From positions 744,001 through 808,000 of the forward strand of contig NZ_JAUSUM010000001.1 in NCBI RefSeq assembly GCF_030813635.1: DNA of 64,000 nucleotides. The letters are read 5' to 3'. The notes beneath the pieces are model-generated. The model was not told the DNA's origin, searched no databases, and saw only the letters and a program-made list of their open reading frames with translations. Below are positions 14,850 to 22,654 of the stretch, piece after piece (the first letter of the stretch is position 1; the number at the start of each line of letters is the position of its first letter). The position numbers and the translations under genes are program-made. Origin of the DNA: Salibacterium salarium. Its GTDB lineage: Bacteria > Bacillota > Bacilli > Bacillales > Marinococcaceae.

Positions 14850-17168
14850 TTGGATCAAGAAGAAAAGCAGGAATTACTGCAATATATGAAAAATGAAGCC
14901 GTGAAACCTATGTCTGTTGAAGAAATTCAAGAAGCTTTTGACATGGGAGATGCGGAACAAACGAAAGAGCTAATGAAGGCTTTGAATGAAATGGAAGATG
15001 CTGGCGATGTTGTTCGAACTCGCAGCAATCGCTACGGTATTCCAGAGAAAATGAATTTATTAAAAGGACGAGTCCAAAGTCATCAACGTGGTTTTGCATT
15101 CATACTGCCGGAAAACAAAGAGGAAGACGATGTATTTGTACCGGCAAATGAACTGAATGGCGCGATGAATAAAGATACTGTGCTCGTGAGGGTACAGCAT
15201 AAATCCTCAGGTTCAAAGCCCGAGGGTGCGATTGTCCGCATTTTAGAAAGAGGCACGACGAAAGTGGTTGGTACGTATATTGACAACCGCAATTATGGTT
15301 TTGTCGAAGTGGATGACAAGCACATCAACAACGATATATTTATTCCGCAAGACGCGGAAAACGGAGCGGTAGACGGCCACAAAGTGGTAGTTGAAATAAC
15401 GAAATACCCAGAAGGCCGCTTTAGTGCAGAAGGAAAAGTCGTTAATATTATTGGACACAAAAACGACCCGGGTGTGGATATTTTAACGATTATCCATAAG
15501 CACGGACTTCCTGGTGAATTCCCGGAAGCATCCTTTGAACAGGCAAATAATGTGCCTGATGAGATAAAGGAAGACGAAATCGCACAGCGCCGTGACCTTC
15601 GCGAAGAAACGATTGTAACAATTGACGGGGCGGACGCCAAAGACTTAGATGATGCGGTCCAAGTGAAAAAATTGGAAAACGGTAACTATATGCTGGGTGT
15701 TCATATTGCTGATGTCAGTTATTACGTACAAGAAGGTTCTCCTATTGATGAAGAGGCTTATGAACGAGGAACGAGTGCATATCTAGTAGACCGTGTTATT
15801 CCTATGATTCCACACCGTCTTTCCAATGGAATATGTAGTCTGAATCCAAAAGTAGACAGGCTCACCTTATCTTGTGAAATGGAAATTAATGAAAAAGGCG
15901 AAGTCGTGGATCATGACATTTTTGAAAGTGTCATTCGCACAAATGAACGAATGACATACAGTGATGTTCGTTTAATTTTACAAGAAAAAGACGAAGAAAC
16001 GCGTGAAAAATTCAGCGGACTCGTACCGTTTTTCGAAGATATGGAAGAATTGGCCGCTACTTTACGCCGCAAACGGTTTGCGCGTGGTGCGATTGATTTT
16101 GATTTTAAAGAAGCAGAAGTGAAAGTGGACGAAGAAGGTAATCCAGAAGATGTTGTGTTGGTGGAACGCTCGGTTGCAGAGCGGTTAATCGAAGAATTTA
16201 TGCTGGCAGCAAACGAAACGGTAGCAGAACATTTTCATTGGATGAAGATGCCGTTTATTTACCGGATTCACGATGATCCAGATTCGGAAAAACTAGAGAG
16301 GTTTCTCGAGTTTGTGACGAATTTCGGATATGTCGTAAAAGGAACGGCAAATACGATTCACCCAAGTGCAATGCAGAAAGTACTCGATGAAGTGAAGGGA
16401 GAACCGGAAGAGGCAGTCATTAATACGGTGTTGCTGCGCTCGATGCAACAGGCAAAATATGACTCAGAAAATGTCGGTCACTTCGGACTTGCGTCTGATT
16501 TCTATACCCATTTCACATCACCAATTCGTCGTTATCCTGACTTAATTGTTCACCGCCTGATTCGCGAGTATTTGATTAACAAAAATCTTGATGGACAAAC
16601 ACGTAGTGAATGGAATGACAAGTTACCAGAAATCGCTCAGCATTCTTCCGATATGGAAAGACGCGCTGTTGATGCCGAACGTGAAGTGGATGACTTGAAA
16701 AAAGCGCAGTATATGAAAGACAAAGTAGGCGAAGAATTTACCGGCTTTATTAGCGGAGCTGCGAACTTTGGTTTGTTTGTCGAGTTAGAGAACACGATTG
16801 AAGGTATGGTCCACATCAGTTATTTAACCGACGACTATTACCATTATGATGAAAAACAATACGCCTTGATTGGCGAACGAACCGGTAATGTCTTCCGCAT
16901 CGGGGACGAGGTTGAAGTCCGGGTGCTGCAGGTCAATCTGGAGGAATCTGATATTGATTTTGAAATTGTCGGGATGAAGCCACCGAAAAAGCGGAAACGT
17001 AAAGACAGCCCGACAGTCATTGAAGGCGGAAACCGTACAAATAATAATAAGGAAAATGGAAATCCAAAAGCGAAAAAAGGCCGTCAAAAAGGAAAAAATG
17101 GTGGTAATGGAAACAAAACGTTTTATCAAAATGCACCAAAAAAGCAAGGCAAAAAAAAGAAAAAGTAA
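14850..17168 (+). CDS. rnr: Ribonuclease R
   Basis: 772-aa 3'-5' exoribonuclease of the RNB family. Domain order: N-terminal helix-turn-helix, two cold-shock OB folds (~70-220), the RNB catalytic domain with [16 protein letters not shown] (Mg-binding aspartates) and [18 protein letters not shown], an S1 domain ([20 protein letters not shown]), and a Lys/Asn/Gly-rich basic tail (~710-772). It degrades structured RNA and, with tmRNA-SmpB, mRNA on stalled ribosomes; smpB and ssrA follow directly. Start TTG 14850 lies after AAAGGAG. Confidence 0.96.
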   Translation: MDQEEKQELLQYMKNEAVKPMSVEEIQEAFDMGDAEQTKELMKALNEMEDAGDVVRTRSNRYGIPEKMNLLKGRVQSHQRGFAFILPENKEEDDVFVPANELNGAMNKDTVLVRVQHKSSGSKPEGAIVRILERGTTKVVGTYIDNRNYGFVEVDDKHINNDIFIPQDAENGAVDGHKVVVEITKYPEGRFSAEGKVVNIIGHKNDPGVDILTIIHKHGLPGEFPEASFEQANNVPDEIKEDEIAQRRDLREETIVTIDGADAKDLDDAVQVKKLENGNYMLGVHIADVSYYVQEGSPIDEEAYERGTSAYLVDRVIPMIPHRLSNGICSLNPKVDRLTLSCEMEINEKGEVVDHDIFESVIRTNERMTYSDVRLILQEKDEETREKFSGLVPFFEDMEELAATLRRKRFARGAIDFDFKEAEVKVDEEGNPEDVVLVERSVAERLIEEFMLAANETVAEHFHWMKMPFIYRIHDDPDSEKLERFLEFVTNFGYVVKGTANTIHPSAMQKVLDEVKGEPEEAVINTVLLRSMQQAKYDSENVGHFGLASDFYTHFTSPIRRYPDLIVHRLIREYLINKNLDGQTRSEWNDKLPEIAQHSSDMERRAVDAEREVDDLKKAQYMKDKVGEEFTGFISGAANFGLFVELENTIEGMVHISYLTDDYYHYDEKQYALIGERTGNVFRIGDEVEVRVLQVNLEESDIDFEIVGMKPPKKRKRKDSPTVIEGGNRTNNNKENGNPKAKKGRQKGKNGGNGNKTFYQNAPKKQGKKKKK

Positions 17169-17301
17169 GCTGGAAGAAATGACACTGGGACAACTGTGAC
17201 AGTGTCTATTCTTCCTATTGGAAGCTTTTATTGAGTTGACGCTTTTTTACCTGTTTTGCTAGTATAAAAGCAATGAAAGAGGAAAGAAAGGTGTACGGGA
17301 G

Positions 17302-17775
17302 ATGGCGACGAAAACTGAGGGAAGAGTCTTAGCGCAAAATAGAAAAGCCCGCCATGATTTTCTTATTGAAGAAACGTTTGAAGCGGGCCTTGTTTTAAAA
17401 GGAACCGAAATAAAAGCGATTCGGGCAGGGAAAATTAATATTAAAGACAGCTTTGCCAAAGTGGATAACGGGGAAATGCAATTACATAATGCGCACATCA
17501 GCCATTATGAACAGGGCAATCAATTTAACCATGATCCTTTGCGAACGCGTAAATTACTGTTGCACCGCCGCGAAATTAATCAATTGATTGGAAAAAGCCA
17601 GCAAGCCGGATATTCTATTATACCGTTAAAGGTGTACATTAAACGCGGGGTGGCAAAAGTTCTCATCGGTCTTGCGCGAGGGAAGAAAAAGTATGATAAA
17701 CGCCAGGCATTAAAAGAAAAAGATGCCAAACGAGAAATGGATCGCGCGGTGCGTCGGCAAATGAAAGGTGAATAG
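17302..17775 (+). CDS. smpB: SsrA-binding protein SmpB
   Basis: 157-aa SmpB: the OB-fold core ([42 protein letters not shown]) and the basic C-terminal tail ([20 protein letters not shown]) that enters the ribosomal mRNA channel. It delivers tmRNA to stalled ribosomes and lies 76 nt upstream of the ssrA gene, so both partners of trans-translation plus RNase R are adjacent. Confidence 0.97.
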   Translation: MATKTEGRVLAQNRKARHDFLIEETFEAGLVLKGTEIKAIRAGKINIKDSFAKVDNGEMQLHNAHISHYEQGNQFNHDPLRTRKLLLHRREINQLIGKSQQAGYSIIPLKVYIKRGVAKVLIGLARGKKKYDKRQALKEKDAKREMDRAVRRQMKGE

Positions 17776-17782
17776 TCAGACC

Positions 17783-17810
17783 TTGCGTATGTGTGTGAGT
17801 GTGTTATAAT
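17783..17810 (+). promoter_or_regulatory. SigA promoter of ssrA
   Basis: TTGCGT (17783-17788) and a perfect TATAAT (17805-17810) are separated by 16 bp. Predicted transcription start ~17817, about 35 nt upstream of the mature tmRNA 5' end. Confidence 0.8.
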
Positions 17811-17823
17811 GAATTGTCCATAG

Positions 17824-17845
17824 GGGATATAGCTATCCCCTTTTT
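17824..17845 (+). terminator. Terminator-like hairpin between the ssrA promoter and mature tmRNA
   Basis: GGGGATA-TAGC-TATCCCC, a perfect 7-bp stem with a tetraloop, is followed by T5. It looks like the smpB terminator, yet it lies downstream of the ssrA promoter. It may stop read-through from smpB, or fold in the pre-tmRNA leader before 5' processing. Confidence 0.65.
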
Positions 17846-17851
17846 ACAATT

Positions 17852-18215
17852 GGGGACGACATGGCTTCGACAGGGATAGGTCGAGCCTAAGTGGCGAGTC
17901 GAGCTAGGCAGTCTCGTAAAAGGCCTACGCCAATAATAACTGGCAAATCAAACGAAAACCTCGCAGTAGCTGCGTAAGTAGTCTTCTGCGGATCCCGCTC
18001 TCCATCGCCCATGTGGAGTGATTTGGGGTCTCACTAATAGTGGGCTACGCTGTTCGGCCACCGTCTGAGGTCGACAGAAGAGACTAATCAGACTAGCCTT
18101 GCAGCGGCCCGTCACTAGGCCAAAGCAACGGCGAATTCTAAAATAGTGACTACGCTCGTAGAAGCTTAGGCAACGATATCTCTGGACGTGGGTTCGATTC
18201 CCACCGTCTCCACCA
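17852..18215 (+). ncRNA. ssrA: Transfer-messenger RNA (tmRNA)
   Basis: The 5' end GGGGACGACATGGCTTCGACAG and the 3' end with T-arm GGGTTCGATTCCC and encoded CCA are those of one-piece tmRNA; the acceptor stem pairs GGGGACG with CGTCTCC. The tag frame runs 17942-17977 from resume codon GGC and gives GKSNENLAVAA, preceded by the Ala carried on tmRNA itself. The ending LAVAA is a ClpXP-type degron. It rescues stalled ribosomes with SmpB, encoded just upstream. Confidence 0.98.
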
Positions 18216-18243
18216 ATACATATGTATGCGTGGAAGAGTTGCG

Positions 18244-18273
18244 GCTAACCTTTATAAGGTTGGTCTTTTTTTA
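18244..18273 (+). terminator. Terminator after ssrA
   Basis: CTAACC-tttataa-GGTTGG followed by TCTTTTTTTAT, ~30 nt beyond the CCA end of tmRNA. Confidence 0.8.
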
Positions 18274-18327
18274 TGAGGGTTTCTCCTTCTCGCTCGAAGG
18301 AGGTGCTGTACGTTGGGAGTGGATGGC

Positions 18328-18484
18328 TTGGATAGTAAAGGAAGCTGCTTGGACAGTAAATGTCGTTGGTTGGCAAGTAAACGGTCGAGTTTGGACAGTA
18401 AACTAGAACTTGGCAAGTAAAGTCTAGGCTTTGGCAAGTAAATCACAATGTTTGGCTAGTATTCGCTTCGTATTGGCTAGTAAA
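18328..18484 (+). repeat. 21-bp-period repeat array A (8 units)
   Basis: Eight 12-bp cores of the type TTGG(A/C)NAGTAAA start at 18328, 18349, 18370, 18391, 18410, 18431, 18452 and 18473: period 21 bp except one 19-bp step with spacer CTAGAAC. The core order is GATAG, GACAG, GCAAG, GACAG, GCAAG, GCAAG, GCTAG, GCTAG. The spacers are unique 9-mers. Homologous copies are at 20770 and 21985, and an inverted partial copy at 30477. Open frames through it are by-products of the 21-bp period. Confidence 0.9.
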
Positions 18485-18650
18485 TTTGTGAATTAAACCA
18501 TAACGTTGCGTGTTACGCAAAATTATACTTAAATATAACAAATGTAACGTTACTTTCAAACGCATGAAAGTAGTTTTTAGCGATCCCAGCTGAGAACGAA
18601 TAATAAAGTTGTTTAAAATATAATAAAGTTATTAAAAAAACTTCCTCCTC

Positions 18651-18680
18651 TATTCCAGAATGGGGCCGGATTCTGGAATA
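18651..18680. repeat. Perfect 11-bp inverted repeat
   Basis: TATTCCAGAAT (18651-18661) and ATTCTGGAATA (18670-18680) flank the 8-nt loop GGGGCCGG. There is no T-run on the plus side. No gene lies close enough to identify a role; it may be an operator or the remnant of a small repeat. The rest of the 18217-18911 stretch is A/T-rich and holds array A, this dyad and a copy of AATAAAGTTGTTTAA at 18602. Confidence 0.6.
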
Positions 18681-18911
18681 ACTCTTTATAGGTAACTCTG
18701 TACTTAGATGTTAAAATGAATGGAATTTTGTGAATGGATATACTTAAACTAACGCAGCAGGTTTGTTCAATAAGAAATCACAAAAGGAAGAGCATTTACT
18801 ATAAAATAAGATTTGACGTATTAATGTCTAATAAAAAATAATGCAAAAAATTGAGATGAAGCACATTAGTATTATTACACGACATAAATAAAAATATATG
18901 GAGGTATAGTT

Positions 18912-19196
18912 ATGTGGGTAATATTAGGGGTTATTGCTATAGTAGCAACTTTTATAAATCTTTATATGTATAAAGCAGGAAAGGATTATAAGCTTGCTAT
19001 GGCGATGGGATTATCATTTACAGCATTAACACTTTGTGCAGAATACAGTCTTGTATCTCGGTGGGTAAAAGTGGAAGATTGGGCAGCTTTATCGGATGTA
19101 GTACCTGGTATGGAAAGGGCATTATGGTTTTTGACAATTGTTTCTATCTCACTAAATATAGCACCTATACTTTTAGAACTAAAAGGTAAGAAATAA
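18912..19196 (+). CDS. Small membrane protein of unknown function
   Basis: 94 aa with a good site (GGAGGT) before ATG 18912. Three hydrophobic segments are seen: residues ~2-20, ~29-48 and ~71-88, with a soluble loop VKVEDWAALSDVVPGME between the last two. No motif gives a function. It lies alone in a repeat-rich, gene-poor stretch and could be accessory. The plausible codon pattern and site make it a likely real gene. Confidence 0.7.
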   Translation: MWVILGVIAIVATFINLYMYKAGKDYKLAMAMGLSFTALTLCAEYSLVSRWVKVEDWAALSDVVPGMERALWFLTIVSISLNIAPILLELKGKK

Positions 19197-19400
19197 TTAC
19201 TTATTGTCACTTCATTTATATAATATGCAATAATTGTGTAGGTCTTTACGTATAACTAATGGGTGCGTTAGTTTAAAGGAATGGTGCTTATAAATCTTCT
19301 GCAATCGGGCGCTTATATAATGGTCCGATTGTTGAACAACCATCAATTTGAACGACTTTATTGTTACATCTATGAAGTGTTATTCGTTAATTGCACCAAA

Positions 19401-19483
19401 AATTAAACAACTTTATTTTTTTACACTGTCCTGATTTGAGGACGGTGTAATGTGTATTATCGGCATAATTAAACAACTTTATT
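19401..19483. repeat. 17-bp direct repeats flanking a 12-bp hairpin
   Basis: AATTAAACAACTTTATT occurs at 19401-19417 and again at 19467-19483. Between them, 19421-19450 forms a hairpin (TTACACTGTCCT / AGGACGGTGTAA, 12 pairs with one G-U, loop GATTTG). An inverted copy of the repeat core lies at 18602-18616 and a diverged one near 19350. It resembles a decayed non-coding repeat element. The remainder of the 19197-19832 gap shows only a possible coding remnant. Confidence 0.65.
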
Positions 19484-19501
19484 GTCAGTACACACCAGCG
19501 G

Positions 19502-19672
19502 CTAGGTGGTGAAAGTTTCTCCAACTAGAATTTCAATAAAATCCTTCATAGGAGTAAAATGTACACTCTTATATGAATCCCTCTGTAAGCATAAATCTAC
19601 ATTTACTGTTTGAAAGGGATTACCAAATCCTGGGTTTCCCCATTTTTTTCGAGTCAAATTCTTTACTTCGAG
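19502..19672 (-). pseudogene. Possible remnant of an unidentified coding sequence
   Basis: A 56-codon open stretch on the minus strand reads as plausible protein (segments KKWGNPGFGNPFQTVNVDL, SVHFTPMKDFIEILVGET) and ends in TAG at 19502. A stop lies just upstream, and there is neither an ATG nor a ribosome binding site, so if it was a gene only its 3' part survives. The family is not recognised. Confidence 0.25.
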
Positions 19673-19832
19673 TTACCCTAAGGTTGTACACTGCCATGGA
19701 AAATCCAAATTAAGAGCCATATGTATAACGCAATAACCTTCAGACCATTCAAAGCCTGAAGATTATTACTGGTTATAAAGCTTTATTAATGAAGGTAGTT
19801 CAACAGACCTTTTACAAACACTATTTTCAAAA

Positions 19833-20390
19833 TCATGTATTTGAATTTGAATCATCTACAGGTAAAAAGTCAAAAATTTCACCGGAGTCAATGGAACGCA
19901 CAAGTTTTTGAAGCCAGTGACAGTATTTCTTATATTCTTGTAATTGTTCAAGGTCCTGTTTGGCTCTTTCCATTAAATTTTCTTCAATAGTTTCATCTTC
20001 AATGACTTCTTGAAGTTGATATTCCGCTTGTTTAATGGCGGAAAGGTTTAACTCGGCTTCTCTTTTCCATTTACCTCCGAAAAATCGACCGAAATAATTA
20101 AAAAAGTCTTTTTCAGCCATGAAATGGTCCTTCCTGGAACCTTTTTGCCATGTTTTTCGGACAATGTGGATTTCCTGTAAGTTGCGGACCGCTGTACTCA
20201 TACTAGCTTTAGTCATGGCAAGATCGTCTGTCATTTCATCTAGGGTCATCGGATGTTGTTTAAAATACATTGTAGCATATAGTCTGCCAATGGACGGGGT
20301 TATACCGTACAGATCCATCGTTTCGGCAATAGCACTAATGACTTCTTTTTCGGCATGGTTAATTTTTGATTCAGCAGACGGTTGTTCCAT
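19833..20390 (-). CDS. GbsR/OpcR-type MarR-like transcriptional regulator
   Basis: 185-aa regulator with a winged helix-turn-helix (PMTLDEMTDDLAMTKASMST) and the family-typical lead ETMDLYGITPSIGRLYATMYF and tail ending IDSGEIFDFLPVD. GbsR and OpcR in B. subtilis repress glycine betaine synthesis (gbsAB) and osmoprotectant importers (opuB/opuC). None of those genes is nearby, so its targets are elsewhere or lost. ATG 20390 is chosen because GGAGGA lies 5-8 nt upstream; earlier starts at 20402 and 20408 overlap that site. Confidence 0.85.
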   Translation of the reverse strand: MEQPSAESKINHAEKEVISAIAETMDLYGITPSIGRLYATMYFKQHPMTLDEMTDDLAMTKASMSTAVRNLQEIHIVRKTWQKGSRKDHFMAEKDFFNYFGRFFGGKWKREAELNLSAIKQAEYQLQEVIEDETIEENLMERAKQDLEQLQEYKKYCHWLQKLVRSIDSGEIFDFLPVDDSNSNT

Positions 20391-20583
20391 AAAATCCTCC
20401 ATTCTCAAGTTTTTAGTTATCTTAACTTAACTGTCAAATCTGTAGTGAGAATTATTTTAAATATTTTTGTTATTTTATTTTTTCTAAACATCCTGCGCAA
20501 ATAAAATAGACCGCAAAGCAACGGTCTGCTATGTAAAACCATCTACACTTCCATTTTCCTTTACTTGTTATTATACCACCATT

Positions 20584-20745
20584 GCTTTAAAAAGAAAGCA
20601 TGATTTCCCGTTTGACTTCATCGATCATTTTAAGAAAGATAACGTAAATCAAATAAAATCCTTGAAGGTCAATGACTACCATGTATATGATATGACTCCA
20701 AATGTTAATTATCTTCAAGGGGAAGGAGGTAAAAACGCTAAATAA
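20584..20745 (+). pseudogene. C-terminal remnant of an unrecognised gene
   Basis: 54 codons read as coherent protein (RKHDFPFDFIDHFKKD, SLKVNDYHVYDMTPNVNYLQ) and end in TAA at 20743-20745. No start codon with a ribosome binding site precedes it, so this is probably the 3' end of a deleted gene. The family is not recognised. Array B begins 25 nt after its stop codon. Confidence 0.4.
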
Positions 20746-20769
20746 TCTGTTAATAAGCGTCGACTTATC

Positions 20770-20917
20770 TTGGCAAAGGGTTTAGCCAGTAAATGAAGTT
20801 ACATGGACAGTAAGGTCTAGGATTGGGCTAGTAAACATGTTCCTTTGGACAGAAAACTAGAACTAGGCAAGTAAAGCGCTGGTTTTGGCAAGTAAACTGT
20901 GAAGTTTGGCTAGTAAA
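20770..20917 (+). repeat. 21-bp-period repeat array B (8 units, more diverged)
   Basis: Degenerate 12-bp cores start at 20770, 20782, 20803, 20824, 20845, 20864, 20885 and 20906. From the second on, the period is 21 bp with one 19-bp step (20845 to 20864). That step has the same 7-nt spacer, CTAGAAC, as array A. The 3' half aligns unit by unit with units 4-7 of array A, so the arrays descend from one element and did not expand independently. Confidence 0.85.
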
Positions 20918-20991
20918 TCTAATGCGTACAGATATTTTCATAGAAAAAGGGGACTTTCCCTAGTGAAAAGAGAAGTATTCTTTTACTACAT

Positions 20992-21987
20992 TTGATAGAG
21001 GTGATGAATCTGATAAAAAAAGCACGAAAAGTCCCGCTGAAAATAAGGAAACTGGAAGCATTGTTAAGACGGACTTCTCCAACGCATCCAGAACGTCCCA
21101 AAATCCAGGAACAACTTGCAATGAGTTATGCTGGATACCGGGGCGAAGAGTCGATGAATTATCATTTGTCTTTTCTGCCTGATGATGACTATTATATTTT
21201 GCATGACCTTAGACTCCCCGGAGAATAGAATACGTTTTTCCAAATAGACACTCTGCTGCTAACTCCTCATTTCTTTCTCATTCTTGAAGTGAAGAATATT
21301 GCTGGGACATTGTATTTTGACCAGGAATTTAATCAGTTGCTGCGAACGATACATGAAAAGGAAGAAGCATTTTCTGACCCTGTCGTACAATTAAATCGAC
21401 AACAATGCCAATTAGAAATATGGCTGCAAAAATTTAAATTTCCGCTGGCTCCTGTAGAAGGCGTAGTCATCATCAGCAACTCCTCAACTGTTATTAAAGC
21501 TTCTCCTTCTTATAAAAACTTATCGTCTACAGTGATTCGACCTCCCGTTCTGCCTTCCAAAATAGCTTCCCTTCAACAAAAGTATTCCAGTGTTATCATG
21601 CCAAAAAAGAATATAAATAAAATATCACGAACCTTTGATAAAACAAGATATACCACTCATACCAGACTTCTCATATCACGTAAAATCTAGTGATATCCAT
21701 ACAGGGGTGCATTGTCCCACTTGTTTTACCCTACCCATTATACGAAAACGTGGCGACTGGTTTTGCAACCACTGTTGTAAAAGTTACAGAAACGTCCATT
21801 TCCGTCTCTCATCGATTATCTTTTGCTCATCGACGATACAATCACGAACGCAAAACTCCGTGATTTTCTTCACCTTTCCTCTGTGTCTGTCGCCTCCAAG
21901 TTGTTGAAACGTTCTCAACTTCCTTCTACTGGATCCTATAAAAATCGTGTGTATTCTCTTCATTTATCTGATCTAGATAAAAATTAG
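20992..21987 (+). pseudogene. Broken NERD-domain protein gene
   Basis: Conceptual joining of frames gives ~330 residues of a NERD (nuclease-related domain) protein with a C-terminal zinc ribbon: KVPLKIRKLEALLRRTSPTH, then YHLSFLPDDDYYILHDLRLP, LILEVKNIAGTLYFDQEFNQ, HCPTCFTLP...CNHCC and LLKRSQLPSTG. An in-frame TAG at 21226 interrupts it, the frame shifts near 21630 and shifts back near 21805. The stop is 21985-21987. It probably began at the CTG/TTG codon ~6 nt after GAGGTG (start ~21010). Family members are common in Bacillaceae; their function is unproven. Confidence 0.85.
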
Positions 21988-22140
21988 GATAGTAAAATGA
22001 CGAGTTTGGACAGTAAATCTTGTTGTTCGACAAGTAAAAGTGTGAGCTCGGACAGTAAACTATAATTTAGCAAGTAATATCTGATTATGGCAAGTAAATC
22101 ATAGAGTTTGGCTAGTATTTCCCTCTCGTTGGCTAGTAAA
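21985..22140 (+). repeat. 21-bp-period repeat array C (8 units)
   Basis: Cores start at 21985, 22006, 22027, 22048, 22067, 22087, 22108 and 22129. The type order is the same as in array A (GATAG, GACAG, CAAG, GACAG, GCAAG, GCAAG, GCTAGTATT, GCTAGTAAA), with the short 19-bp step again between units 4 and 5. The first core overlaps the stop codon of the NERD pseudogene. Confidence 0.9.
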
Positions 22141-22210
22141 TCGGCCACTCCCTCTAATATTGCAAGCAAGTAGCTGCATGATGTACCTCATCTATATCTC
22201 AAATAATAGA

Positions 22211-22230
22211 TTTCCGCTTCTTAACGGAAA
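22211..22230 (+). promoter_or_regulatory. Inverted repeat upstream of the beta-glucoside PTS operon (candidate LicR-type activator site)
   Basis: TTTCCG-N8-CGGAAA, a perfect 6-bp dyad ending 10 bp upstream of the predicted -35. PRD-domain activators such as LicR bind inverted repeats at this position. Assignment to the LicR-like regulator encoded at 25772 is inference. Confidence 0.55.
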
Positions 22231-22231
22231 A

Positions 22232-22268
22232 AGTATGCGTTTTCATATACGGACGGCGCTTTTATACT
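22232..22268 (+). promoter_or_regulatory. Promoter of the PTS operon with overlapping cre-like site
   Basis: TTTTCA (22240-22245) and TATACT (22263-22268) are 17 bp apart; the weak -35 fits an activator-dependent promoter. On the minus strand 22232-22245 reads TGAAAACGCATACT, 12 of 14 matches to the cre consensus, overlapping the -35. CcpA repression is therefore likely, as known for licBCAH. Confidence 0.55.
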
Positions 22269-22312
22269 TAAGATAACCTATTCAAAAGAAAACAAAAGGA
22301 GGACTCATCATC

Positions 22313-22627
22313 ATGAAAAATATTTTATTAGCTTGTTCTGCCGGAATGTCGACAAGCATGTTGGTTACGAAAATGGAGGAAGCAGCAAAAGCCAAAGGAT
22401 TAGACGTGAAAATATGGGCAGTTGCTCAAGATAAAGCGGAATCTGAAATGGAAAATGCCGACGTTCTTCTTATAGGACCACAAATGCGGTTTATGAAGAA
22501 AAAATATTCTAAAACAGCAGAAACAGTAGGAATTCCATTAGACGTTATTGATCCTGTCGCTTACGGAAGGGTGGATGGTGAAGCTGTATTAAATAAAGCA
22601 CTTGAGTTAATGGGAGAAAAGAAATAG
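22313..22627 (+). CDS. licB: PTS system, lactose/cellobiose-family IIB component
   Basis: 104-aa cytosolic phosphocarrier with the phosphorylated Cys8 in LLACSAGMSTSMLV, and IGPQMRFMKKKY typical of the family. It takes phosphate from IIA and passes it to the sugar bound by IIC. First gene of an operon IIB-IIC-IIA-GH1, preceded by AAAGGAGG. The partner enzyme and LicR-like regulator suggest oligo-beta-glucosides or cellobiose as substrates. Confidence 0.92.
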   Translation: MKNILLACSAGMSTSMLVTKMEEAAKAKGLDVKIWAVAQDKAESEMENADVLLIGPQMRFMKKKYSKTAETVGIPLDVIDPVAYGRVDGEAVLNKALELMGEKK

Positions 22628-22654
22628 AAATCACGCACGGAGGGGGAAGAACAA

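Noticed and set aside
17169-17301. Inverted repeat GACACTG/CAGTGTC after rnr as a terminator
   Set aside because: The stem is short and is followed by TATTCTTCC, not a T-run. It may still contribute, but support is thin.
18178-18215. tmRNA 3' end as an attL/attR site
   Set aside because: No second copy of the tmRNA 3' end and no integrase gene were found in the window.
18188-18446. Open frames on both strands through array A, and on the minus strand of array C (LLSK/LLAK heptads)
   Set aside because: They arise because 21 bp is seven codons. A conserved 19-bp step breaks the frame in all arrays, and there is no ribosome binding site.
18328-18484. CRISPR-like appearance of repeat array A (also B and C)
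   Set aside because: Cores are only 12 bp and variable, spacers ~9 bp, and no cas genes are near. Spacing and repeat length do not fit CRISPR.
20500-20540. Hairpin AGACCG/CGGTCT as a terminator
   Set aside because: The T-rich side faces the minus strand and no minus-strand gene lies upstream of it there.
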